A DNA stretch of 5,071 nt from an uncultured Limnohabitans sp. (GTDB lineage: Bacteria; Pseudomonadota; Gammaproteobacteria; Burkholderiales; Burkholderiaceae_C), in NCBI RefSeq assembly GCF_937889215.1, contig NZ_CALBEX010000275.1:1-5071 (forward strand), given 5' to 3'. The notes below the pieces were generated by a model. It made no database searches and was not told where the DNA came from. It was given only the letters and a program-made list of their open reading frames with translations. Of the stretch, positions 1 through 5,071 are shown in pieces (position 1 is the stretch's first letter; every line of letters begins with the position of its first letter). The position numbers and the translations under genes were made by a program.

Positions 1-613
1 GGCTGCGGTCAAAGGGTTCAAATTCGCGCCCACGCGCCAGCTGCGCCAGTTTGTCGCGCGTCAGCGATTGCCTGGGGTGCCTGGCCAAAGCTTTGAGCAT
101 GGCAAATTCACCCGTGGTCAGGGCCATGTCTGCACCGTCTTTGGTGAGCGAGCGTGCCCTCAAATCGAGCTTGAAGTGCCCAAAGGTGATGACCTCTTCT
201 TCGGCCGAAGGGGAGCCCGGCAATTCGCTGACGGGCCTGCGGCGCAGCACCGCATGGATGCGGGCCAGCAACTCGCGGGGGTTGAACGGTTTACCCAGGT
301 AATCGTCGGCACCGATTTCGAGGCCGTTGATGCGGTCCACATCCTCGCCTTTGGCGGTCAGCATGATCACGGGGGTTTTTACGCCCGTGGCCCGCAAGCG
401 CTTGCAAATGCTCAGGCCGTCTTCGCCAGGCAGCATCAAATCGAGCACCAGCAGGTCCACGGTTTCGCGCTGCAAGATGCGATCAAGGGCGCGGCCGTCT
501 TCGGCCAGCAAGACGTCAAAGCCTTCTTGCGATAGAAATCGGCGCAACAGGTCGCGGATGCGGGCATCGTCGTCGACGATGACAATTTTGTCCAAACGGG
601 GGGAGTTGCTCAT
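1..613 (-). CDS. ompR: OmpR-type two-component response regulator (3' end cut by window edge)
   Basis: DNA-binding response regulator; family members are phosphorylated by a sensor kinase such as EnvZ and control transcription, classically of porin and osmotic-response genes. The 204 visible residues hold a full receiver domain (about 9-122): acidic pocket D14-D16, phosphoacceptor D58 in the LVLDLMLPG motif, T86, Y105 and K108 in DDYLGKPF. A linker (about 126-140) leads to a winged-helix output domain starting near 141, with the TTGEFAMLKAL helix at 166-176. The window ends at the FDRS segment (201-204), just as the recognition helix begins; about 35-40 residues of a typical 240-residue protein are missing. 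The ARGREFEPFDRS segment is what I recall of Burkholderiales OmpR rather than other OmpR/PhoB-family members, though a paralogue cannot be excluded. The ATG lies 4 bp after the bdhA stop (TAAAGCCATG) with no good Shine-Dalgarno, suggesting co-transcription and coupled translation. Its kinase gene should lie beyond the left edge. Confidence 0.93.
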   Translation of the reverse strand, partial: MSNSPRLDKIVIVDDDARIRDLLRRFLSQEGFDVLLAEDGRALDRILQRETVDLLVLDLMLPGEDGLSICKRLRATGVKTPVIMLTAKGEDVDRINGLEIGADDYLGKPFNPRELLARIHAVLRRRPVSELPGSPSAEEEVITFGHFKLDLRARSLTKDGADMALTTGEFAMLKALARHPRQSLTRDKLAQLARGREFEPFDRS

Positions 614-617
614 GGCT

Positions 618-1388
618 TTATTGGGCGGTCCAGCCGCCGTCCATGTTCCAGGCCACACCGCGCACGTTGTTGCCTGCGGCTGAGCAGAAAAACACCGCCA
701 GTTCGCCCAATTCTTCTGGGGTGGTGAACTGCATGGAAGGCTCTTTTTCTTGCAGCAACAGTTTTTTGGCCTCTTCATTGGTCAAGCCCATGGCCACGGC
801 TTTGGCGTCCACCTGTTTTTGCACCAGTGGGGTCAGCACCCAGCCGGGGCAAATGGCGTTGCAGGTCACGCCGGTGGTGGCGTTTTCCAGGGCGGTGACT
901 TTGGTCAGGCCCACCACGCCGTGCTTGGCGGCGACATAGGCCGACTTTTCGGCCGAGCCCACCAATCCATGGATGGATGCAACGTTGATGATGCGGCCCC
1001 AGTTGGCGGCCTTCATGGCGGGCAGGGCCAGGCGGGTGGCGTGGAAGGCGCTGGAGAGGTTGATGGCGATGATGGCGTCCCAGCGCTCGATGGGGAAGTC
1101 TTCGATCTTGGCCACATGCTGGATACCGGCGTTGTTGACCAGAATGTCGACGCGGCCAAAGGTGTCGGCGGCGAACTGCATCATGGCCTCAATCTCAGAG
1201 GCTTGGCTCATGTCGGCACCGTGGTAGGCCACTTTCACGCCCAAGGCGGCAATTTCTGCCTGGGGGCCTTCGGCATCGCCAAAGCCATTGAGCACGATGT
1301 TGGCACCTTGTTTGGCCAAAGATTTGGCGATGCCCAGTCCGATGCCGCTGGTTGAGCCTGTGACCAACGCTGTTTTACCTTGCAACAT
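618..1388 (-). CDS. bdhA: D-beta-hydroxybutyrate dehydrogenase (short-chain dehydrogenase/reductase)
   Basis: Cytoplasmic NAD-dependent enzyme converting (R)-3-hydroxybutyrate to acetoacetate, a step in using polyhydroxybutyrate or external ketone bodies. The 256-residue protein is a classical SDR: TGSTSGIG nucleotide-binding loop (10-17), NNAG (85-88), structural N110, catalytic S138, Y151 and K155, and PGW (181-183). What separates it from FabG-like relatives is the substrate-binding set Q90, H140, K148, W183 and Q192. These match the positions known in Pseudomonas hydroxybutyrate dehydrogenases (Q94, H144, K152, W187, Q196) with a constant offset of four. The KEPSMQF segment (215-221) and C-terminal DGGWTA are also typical. 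I chose the ATG at 1388 because a GGAG (1397-1400) sits 8 bases before it. An in-frame GTG at 1395-1397 would add three residues but overlaps that GGAG. It is the first gene of a minus-strand pair with ompR and diverges from the hydrolase-relA pair. Confidence 0.95.
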   Translation of the reverse strand: MLQGKTALVTGSTSGIGLGIAKSLAKQGANIVLNGFGDAEGPQAEIAALGVKVAYHGADMSQASEIEAMMQFAADTFGRVDILVNNAGIQHVAKIEDFPIERWDAIIAINLSSAFHATRLALPAMKAANWGRIINVASIHGLVGSAEKSAYVAAKHGVVGLTKVTALENATTGVTCNAICPGWVLTPLVQKQVDAKAVAMGLTNEEAKKLLLQEKEPSMQFTTPEELGELAVFFCSAAGNNVRGVAWNMDGGWTAQ

Positions 1389-1489
1389 GATTTTCACTCC
1401 GAAAGATGAATTAGGATGTTCAAAAGTCCATTATCGCGCTGCCCATGTCTTGTTTTGGCGGCGCTGCCCTCAGATTGTTTCCGATTGTC
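1389..1489. promoter_or_regulatory. Divergent intergenic region between bdhA and the hydrolase-relA pair
   Basis: Both transcription units should start in these 101 bases. On the minus strand a GATAAT hexamer (1430-1435) is a possible -10 for bdhA, which would give a leader of roughly 35 bases, but I see no convincing -35 at 16-18 bp from it. On the plus strand no sigma-70 pair stands out. I saw no clear operator palindrome. If the hydrolase started at its upstream ATG (1445) the space would shrink to 56 bp and overlap this candidate. That promoters lie here is inferred from gene orientation; their exact positions are not resolved. Confidence 0.35.
1397..1400 (-). promoter_or_regulatory. Ribosome binding site deciding the bdhA start
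   Basis: On the minus strand GGAG is followed by 8 bases and then ATG (1386-1388). This is the clearest Shine-Dalgarno among the protein genes here and favours the ATG over the upstream in-frame GTG, whose last base pair belongs to the same GGAG. Confidence 0.7.
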
Positions 1490-2446
1490 ATGAACACCCA
1501 CTCTGCCGCCGCTTTGCCCCTTCAGCCCCACCCCGAGTTTGTGCTTTGCCCGCATCCTGAAGGGCAACACCGCATGGCTTACTGGCGTTGGGGCCCTGCG
1601 GATGCTCGGCATGTGGTGGTGTGCGTGCATGGCCTGACGCGCCAGGGCCGCGATTTTGACCGCTTGGCCCGCGCGCTGCTGGCAAGCAGCACCGAGCCTT
1701 TGCAAGTGATTTGCCCCGATGTGGTGGGGCGAGGCCAAAGCGATTGGCTGAGCGATGCCGGGGCTTACCAGTTGCCGCAATATGCCGCCGACATGCTGGC
1801 CATGCTGGCCCAAGTGAACGCCCAAATCGTTGCCACATCCGGCAACGCAGCGCCCATGCAAACACTCGACTGGGTGGGCACCAGCATGGGCGGATTGATC
1901 GGCATGGTGCTGGCTGGGCAGCCTGGCTTGCCCATGCCGGTGGCGATTCGCAGCTTGGTGCTCAATGACGTGGGCCCAGCCATCGCCTGGGGTTCGGTGC
2001 AGCGCATGCAAGCCTATGTGGGGCACTATGGGCAATTTCGCGATCTGGACGAGGCAGCTGCCGCTTTGTGGGCCCTGTCGCAAGGCTTTGGCCCGGTGCC
2101 CGCCGACGTTTGGCGCGAGCTGTCTGGGCCCATGACGCGAGCGGGGACGGACGGTGCCTTGACCTTGCATTACGACCCGGCCATTGGCGTGCCGCTGCGC
2201 GCCATGACGCCCGATGATGCTGTGGCCGGAGAAGCCACTTTGTGGGCTTTGTACGACCAAATCCATGCGCAAACGCTGCTCATTCGGGGCCAGGACTCAG
2301 ACCTTTTAACCCCTGAAACAGCCACCGCCATGACGCAGCGCGGCCCCCGCGCCCAGCTGCTGACTTGGCCGGGGTTCGGCCATGCCCCGACCTTGACTGG
2401 CGACGATCAGATCGCCCCGGTGACTCAATTTTTATTGGGCGTCTGA
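1490..2446 (+). CDS. Alpha/beta-fold hydrolase, substrate unknown
   Basis: A 318-residue serine hydrolase of the alpha/beta fold, apparently cytoplasmic: no signal peptide or membrane segment is visible. Motifs from the chosen start are: oxyanion-hole HG (47-48) in VVVCVHGLTRQG, the PDVVGRGQSD loop (76-85), the nucleophile elbow GTSMGG (130-135) with S132, a cap region (about 160-250), the acid residue D271 in RGQDSDLLTP, and H298 in GFGHAP. The Ser-Asp-His order is complete, so it should be active. The family covers esterases, lactonases, C-C hydrolases and others, and I cannot name the substrate. Its position next to bdhA makes a 3-hydroxybutyrate ester conceivable, but that is only context. 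An in-frame ATG at 1445 would add 15 residues (MSCFGGAAL...) that do not look like part of the fold; neither start has a clear Shine-Dalgarno. The stop lies 4 bp before relA, so the two are probably co-transcribed. Confidence 0.88.
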   Translation: MNTHSAAALPLQPHPEFVLCPHPEGQHRMAYWRWGPADARHVVVCVHGLTRQGRDFDRLARALLASSTEPLQVICPDVVGRGQSDWLSDAGAYQLPQYAADMLAMLAQVNAQIVATSGNAAPMQTLDWVGTSMGGLIGMVLAGQPGLPMPVAIRSLVLNDVGPAIAWGSVQRMQAYVGHYGQFRDLDEAAAALWALSQGFGPVPADVWRELSGPMTRAGTDGALTLHYDPAIGVPLRAMTPDDAVAGEATLWALYDQIHAQTLLIRGQDSDLLTPETATAMTQRGPRAQLLTWPGFGHAPTLTGDDQIAPVTQFLLGV

Positions 2447-2450
2447 ACGC

Positions 2451-4724
2451 ATGGTCGGCCCCACTTCCAGCCATGCGGCCAGTCCGGTTTCTGCACCGGG
2501 CCGCTTGCATGCGCCGCAGGCGCAGGCCGTTGAGTTGCCGCCAGTCATGCGGGCCACCGCCGATGCTGCCGAACACGCGGACATCCTGGCCAAGGCCCGC
2601 ACCTTTGCGCTGCCCTTGATCGCCGACGAAACGCTGGACACGGGGGAGAACATCTTGGTGCATGCCGATGCGGTGGCCGCCATCTTGGCCGGCATTGACG
2701 GTTCGGTGGCCATGCAGGCGGCCAGTTATTTGGTTTACGCCTGCCCGCACCTGAACAAACCCGAAGACGTGATGACCAAGGCCTTCGGGCCGCAGTTGGC
2801 GCAACTGGCGCTGCAAACCAACCAATTGGTGCATGTGCAGCGCTTGTCCCGCGCGGCCGAGTCCAGCACCCAGGGGCCAGACAACACCCCGCTGAGCCCC
2901 CGCATCCAGACCGAAAACGTGCGCAAGATGCTGTTGGCTTTTAGCCGCGATTTGCGGGTGGTCATGCTGCGCCTGGCGTCGCGTTTGCAAACCCTTCGCC
3001 ATTACGCTGCCACCAAACTGCCGGTTCCGCCTGTTTTGGCCAGCGAGTCTTTGCAGGTGTTTGCGCCACTGGCCAATCGCTTGGGCATCTGGCAGATCAA
3101 ATGGGAGATGGAAGACCTGTCGTTTCGCTTTTTGGAGCCCGTCACCTACAAAACCATTGCCCTGCAGCTGGATGAAAAACGCACCGAACGTGAGCGCTAC
3201 ATGGTCGCGTTGCGCGAGCGTTTGCAGCAAGCGCTGGCCAGCCAAGGCATTGCTGCCATCGTGGAGGGGCGGCCCAAACACATCTACAGCATTGTGCGCA
3301 AGATGCGTGGCAAGTCGTTGCCTTTTGAGCGCGTGTTCGACATCCGGGCGCTGCGCGTGGTGGTGCCCAGCGTGGCCGATTGTTACCAAGTGCTCAGCTG
3401 GGTGCACGAGCACTTTGCGCCGATTGCCCAGGAGTTTGACGATTACATCGCCAAGCCCAAAGCCAACGGCTACCAGTCGCTGCACACCGTGGTGCGCGAT
3501 GCCGATGGCGGCCCGATCGAGGTGCAAATCCGAACCCAAGCCATGCACGACCATGCCGAGCACGGTGTGGCGGCCCATTGGGCCTACAAGGAAGCCGGTG
3601 CCAAAGGCTACACCGGGGTGTCGGCCACCAGCGAATACGACACCAAAATTGCTGTGTTGCGCCAGCTGTTGGCCTGGGAGCGCGACCTGTCCGGGGCGGC
3701 TCAAGCCAATGCCACCGGCAATGGCCTGTTTGACGACCGCATCTATGTGTTGACCCCTGAAGCCGCCGTGGTGGAGTTGCCGCAAGGCGCCACGCCCATC
3801 GACTTTGCCTACACCGTGCACACCAACCTGGGCCACCGTTGTCGGGGGGCCAAGGTGGATGGGGCCATGGTGCCCCTGAGCACCCCACTGGCCAACGGCC
3901 AGACGGTGGAAATCACCGCCATCAAGGAGGGCGGCCCGTCACGCGACTGGCTCAACCCCGAGTTGGGCTTTTTGGCGAGTCCTCGTGCGCGGGCAAAAGT
4001 GCGCGCCTGGTTCAACGCCCAAGTCATGGCCGAAACCGTGGCCCGTGGGCGCGAGGCGGTCGAAAAATTCCTGCAGCGCATGGGTCGCACCGCGATCCGC
4101 TTGGAAGACCTGGCCAGCCAGCTGGGCTTCAAGTCGGCCGAAGGCTTGTTCGAGGTGGTGGGCAAAGACGAGTATTCGCTGCGCAACATTGAGGTGTTGC
4201 TCAACCCGCCAGAGCCAGAGCCAGAAGGCGACGCATACCTGCACAAAAAGTTCAAAGGAGCGGCCCGCCCATCACCCTCGGGCGTGTTGGTGGTGGGGGT
4301 AGATTCCTTGCTCACACAGCTCTCGCGCTGCTGCAAACCCGCACCGCCCGATGCGATTGGTGGCTTTGTGACACGCGGCAAGGGTGTGAGCATTCACCGC
4401 CAGGACTGCAGCAATTTCCGCGAGCTGGCCGCACGCCACGGCGAGCGCGTGATCGAGGTGCGCTGGGGCGAGCACAAAGGCCCCGATGCCTCAGTCTACC
4501 CGGTGGACGTGGCGGTGGAGGCCTTTGACCGGCAAGGCCTGTTGCGCGACATCTCCGAGGTGTTTGCCAAAGAAAAGATGAACGTGATCGGTGTGCAGAC
4601 CCAGTCCGTGAAGGGCACCGCTTGGATGACCTTCACGGTGGAGATCGGCGATGCGGTCAGCCTGCACAAAGTGCTGGGCACCGTGCGCGGCGTCAAAGGG
4701 GTGAGGGCGGCGCGAAGGCGCTAA
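2451..4724 (+). CDS. relA: RelA-type (p)ppGpp synthetase (GTP pyrophosphokinase)
   Basis: Long RelA/SpoT homologue that transfers pyrophosphate from ATP to GTP or GDP, making (p)ppGpp when uncharged tRNA enters the ribosome. The 757 residues show: a Pro/Ala-rich leader (1-40); a degenerate HD domain (about 43-185) where the usual HDxxED is replaced by YLVYACPHL (93-101), so hydrolase activity is probably lost; the synthetase domain (about 205-380) with GRPKHIYS (273-280), D297, EFDD (328-331), YQSLHT (341-346) and EVQIRT (357-362); TGS (about 428-488); a helical region; a zinc-finger-like domain with C627, C628, H649 and C653; and ACT (about 682-757). EFDD is the EXDD motif of monofunctional synthetases; bifunctional enzymes carry RXKD. 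D297, E357 and G273 match E. coli RelA D275, E335 and G251 at a constant offset. Length is close to E. coli RelA (744). The start lacks a strong Shine-Dalgarno and lies 4 bp after the hydrolase stop, suggesting coupled translation. ATG at 2547 is a less likely alternative. Confidence 0.97.
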   Translation: MVGPTSSHAASPVSAPGRLHAPQAQAVELPPVMRATADAAEHADILAKARTFALPLIADETLDTGENILVHADAVAAILAGIDGSVAMQAASYLVYACPHLNKPEDVMTKAFGPQLAQLALQTNQLVHVQRLSRAAESSTQGPDNTPLSPRIQTENVRKMLLAFSRDLRVVMLRLASRLQTLRHYAATKLPVPPVLASESLQVFAPLANRLGIWQIKWEMEDLSFRFLEPVTYKTIALQLDEKRTERERYMVALRERLQQALASQGIAAIVEGRPKHIYSIVRKMRGKSLPFERVFDIRALRVVVPSVADCYQVLSWVHEHFAPIAQEFDDYIAKPKANGYQSLHTVVRDADGGPIEVQIRTQAMHDHAEHGVAAHWAYKEAGAKGYTGVSATSEYDTKIAVLRQLLAWERDLSGAAQANATGNGLFDDRIYVLTPEAAVVELPQGATPIDFAYTVHTNLGHRCRGAKVDGAMVPLSTPLANGQTVEITAIKEGGPSRDWLNPELGFLASPRARAKVRAWFNAQVMAETVARGREAVEKFLQRMGRTAIRLEDLASQLGFKSAEGLFEVVGKDEYSLRNIEVLLNPPEPEPEGDAYLHKKFKGAARPSPSGVLVVGVDSLLTQLSRCCKPAPPDAIGGFVTRGKGVSIHRQDCSNFRELAARHGERVIEVRWGEHKGPDASVYPVDVAVEAFDRQGLLRDISEVFAKEKMNVIGVQTQSVKGTAWMTFTVEIGDAVSLHKVLGTVRGVKGVRAARRR

Positions 4725-4763
4725 ACACGTCTTATTGAAACGCGCCCCGAAAAGGTGTTTTTT
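4723..4763 (+). terminator. Weak terminator-like hairpin after relA
   Basis: AAACAC (4723-4728) can pair with GTGTTT (4755-4760), extended inward by CTT/AAG (4731-4733 with 4752-4754) past a two-base bulge, and a run of six T follows (4758-4763). The left arm uses two bases of the relA stop codon. The outer stem is A/T-rich and the loop is long, so termination may be partial, letting some relA transcript read into the tRNA gene. Confidence 0.35.
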
Positions 4764-4768
4764 ATGGC

Positions 4769-4774
4769 TATAAT
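4769..4774 (+). promoter_or_regulatory. Consensus -10 box for the tRNA-Val gene
   Basis: TATAAT matches the sigma-70 -10 consensus exactly and ends 12 bases before the mature tRNA, so transcription would begin about 6 bases upstream of it. No good -35 lies at 16-18 bp: the nearest TTGAAA (4735-4740) is 28 bp away. A TGGC just before the box is close to, but not exactly, an extended -10. The promoter call rests on the perfect box and its position. Confidence 0.6.
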
Positions 4775-4786
4775 TCAAGGATCAGC

Positions 4787-4863
4787 AGGCGCGTAGCTCA
4801 GTTGGTTAGAGCACCACCTTGACATGGTGGGGGTCGCTAGTTCGAATCTAGTCGCGCCTACCA
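4787..4863 (+). tRNA. tRNA-Val (anticodon GAC)
   Basis: A complete 77-base cloverleaf with encoded CCA. Acceptor stem AGGCGCG (4787-4793) pairs with CGCGCCT (4853-4859), discriminator A4860, CCA 4861-4863. D stem GCTC/GAGC (4796-4799 with 4809-4812). Anticodon stem CCACC/GGTGG (4814-4818 with 4826-4830) around the loop TTGACAT, placing GAC at 4821-4823, which reads GUC and GUU valine codons. T arm GCTAG-TTCGAAT-CTAGT (4836-4852) has one G-T wobble at its base. It has its own -10 box and terminator, and is a single gene rather than part of a tRNA cluster in this window. Confidence 0.98.
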
Positions 4864-4874
4864 AATTCGGTAGG
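4857..4874 (+). repeat. Perfect 6-bp inverted repeat spanning the tRNA 3' end and its trailer
   Basis: CCTACC (4857-4862: the last three acceptor-strand bases, the discriminator and CC of CCA) is complementary to GGTAGG (4869-4874) across a six-base AAATTC loop. In the precursor transcript this hairpin would compete with the end of the acceptor stem. Whether it matters for 3' processing or is chance is unknown. Confidence 0.6.
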
Positions 4875-4880
4875 AAAATC

Positions 4881-4915
4881 AAGCACTTAGCGGAAACGCC
4901 CGGTGCTTTTTTATT
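4881..4915 (+). terminator. Rho-independent terminator of the tRNA-Val gene
   Basis: AAGCAC (4881-4886) pairs with GTGCTT (4903-4908). After a 3-by-3 internal loop, GCG (4890-4892) and CGC (4897-4899) close a GAAA tetraloop. A T run (4907-4912) and ATT follow the stem. It lies 17 bases after the tRNA CCA, as expected for a short tRNA transcription unit. Confidence 0.75.
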
Positions 4916-4919
4916 GCTT

Positions 4920-4939
4920 GTACGGGAAAAGTACGGGAA
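4920..4939 (+). repeat. Tandem direct repeat GTACGGGAA, two copies
   Basis: GTACGGGAA occurs at 4920-4928 and again at 4931-4939, separated by AA, so the period is 11 bp, close to one helical turn. Such spacing suits paired protein-binding sites. Position just beyond a tRNA gene makes recombinase arm sites one possibility, but no integrase gene is visible in the window, so the function is not established. Confidence 0.55.
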
Positions 4940-5071
4940 TTCATTCTTGAGTACTTCGCAAATTTGACTCAATGGAACTTCAGGTCGGCGCTTTCGGTAT
5001 CTTTGGTTCTATGTCTTGATTCGATCTAATCTTGAGGCACAGGTGATAGTAGGCCCCCAGCTTCGGTCTGA
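4940..5071. other. Non-coding or unassigned right-hand edge
   Basis: I see no gene, RNA or mobile-element structure here. Hand counting 4921-5071 gives 69 G/C of 151 (46%), against 55-65% in three sampled 60-base lines of relA. The only sizeable open frame touching the edge is on the minus strand, 5069 down to a TGA at 4980-4982: 29 codons without a start, ending ...EPKIPKAPT. It could be the tail of a gene entering from the right, but I do not recognise it. Confidence 0.4.

Noticed and set aside
68..535. A 155-codon plus-strand open frame opposite ompR
   Set aside because: Fully antisense to the receiver and linker of ompR, whose phosphorylation residues are all present in the other frame. 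No independent support.
750..1355. A 201-codon plus-strand open frame opposite bdhA
   Set aside because: Gly/His-rich translation antisense to a textbook SDR gene; no domain or ribosome binding site.
1394..2272. A 292-codon minus-strand open frame opposite the hydrolase
   Set aside because: Antisense to a gene with an intact catalytic triad, low-complexity translation, no known motif, and it runs up to the bdhA ribosome binding site. Treated as a shadow.
2280..3836. A 518-codon minus-strand open frame opposite relA
   Set aside because: It lies antisense to conserved RelA domains. Its His/Gln/Gly-rich translation has no recognisable domain and is what the complementary strand of G+C-rich codons produces.
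4775..4972. A 65-codon minus-strand open frame containing GATRFELATPTMSRWCSNQL
   Set aside because: This is the reverse translation of the tRNA-Val gene; such peptides are a well-known annotation artefact of tRNA loci.
5020..5031. TTCGATCTAATC resembling the tRNA T-loop sequence TTCGAATCTAGTC, as a possible att copy
   Set aside because: The match is only about 12 bases with one gap and one mismatch, does not extend into the acceptor or CCA end, and could easily be chance.

Overview
The window looks like ordinary chromosomal DNA from a betaproteobacterium of the order Burkholderiales, most likely family Comamonadaceae; the genus cannot be fixed from sequence alone. The grounds are the G+C-rich codon use and three proteins that read like their Burkholderiales versions: an OmpR response regulator, a 3-hydroxybutyrate dehydrogenase and a RelA (p)ppGpp synthetase. 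I found no CRISPR array, insertion sequence or rRNA, and nothing I would call a new system.

Layout. Bases 1-1388 hold a minus-strand pair: bdhA (3-hydroxybutyrate dehydrogenase) followed after 4 bp by ompR, whose C-terminal end runs off the left edge. A 101-bp intergenic space (1389-1489) separates them from a divergent plus-strand pair: an alpha/beta hydrolase of unknown substrate (1490-2446) followed after 4 bp by relA (2451-4724). Next come a weak terminator-like hairpin, a consensus TATAAT box, a tRNA-Val(GAC) gene (4787-4863) and a good rho-independent terminator (4881-4915). The last 156 bases are less G+C-rich, have no recognisable gene and carry a short tandem repeat, GTACGGGAA twice.

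How the genes may fit together. BdhA oxidises (R)-3-hydroxybutyrate, the monomer released from polyhydroxybutyrate stores, to acetoacetate. RelA makes (p)ppGpp when uncharged tRNA accumulates on ribosomes. OmpR answers osmotic or envelope signals. A link between carbon storage and stringent response is plausible in this order, but adjacency is the only evidence here. The points most worth a second look are the two 4-bp gene junctions without clear ribosome binding sites, the trailer hairpin at the tRNA 3' end, and the composition change with tandem repeat beyond the tRNA, which could be the edge of an integrated element.
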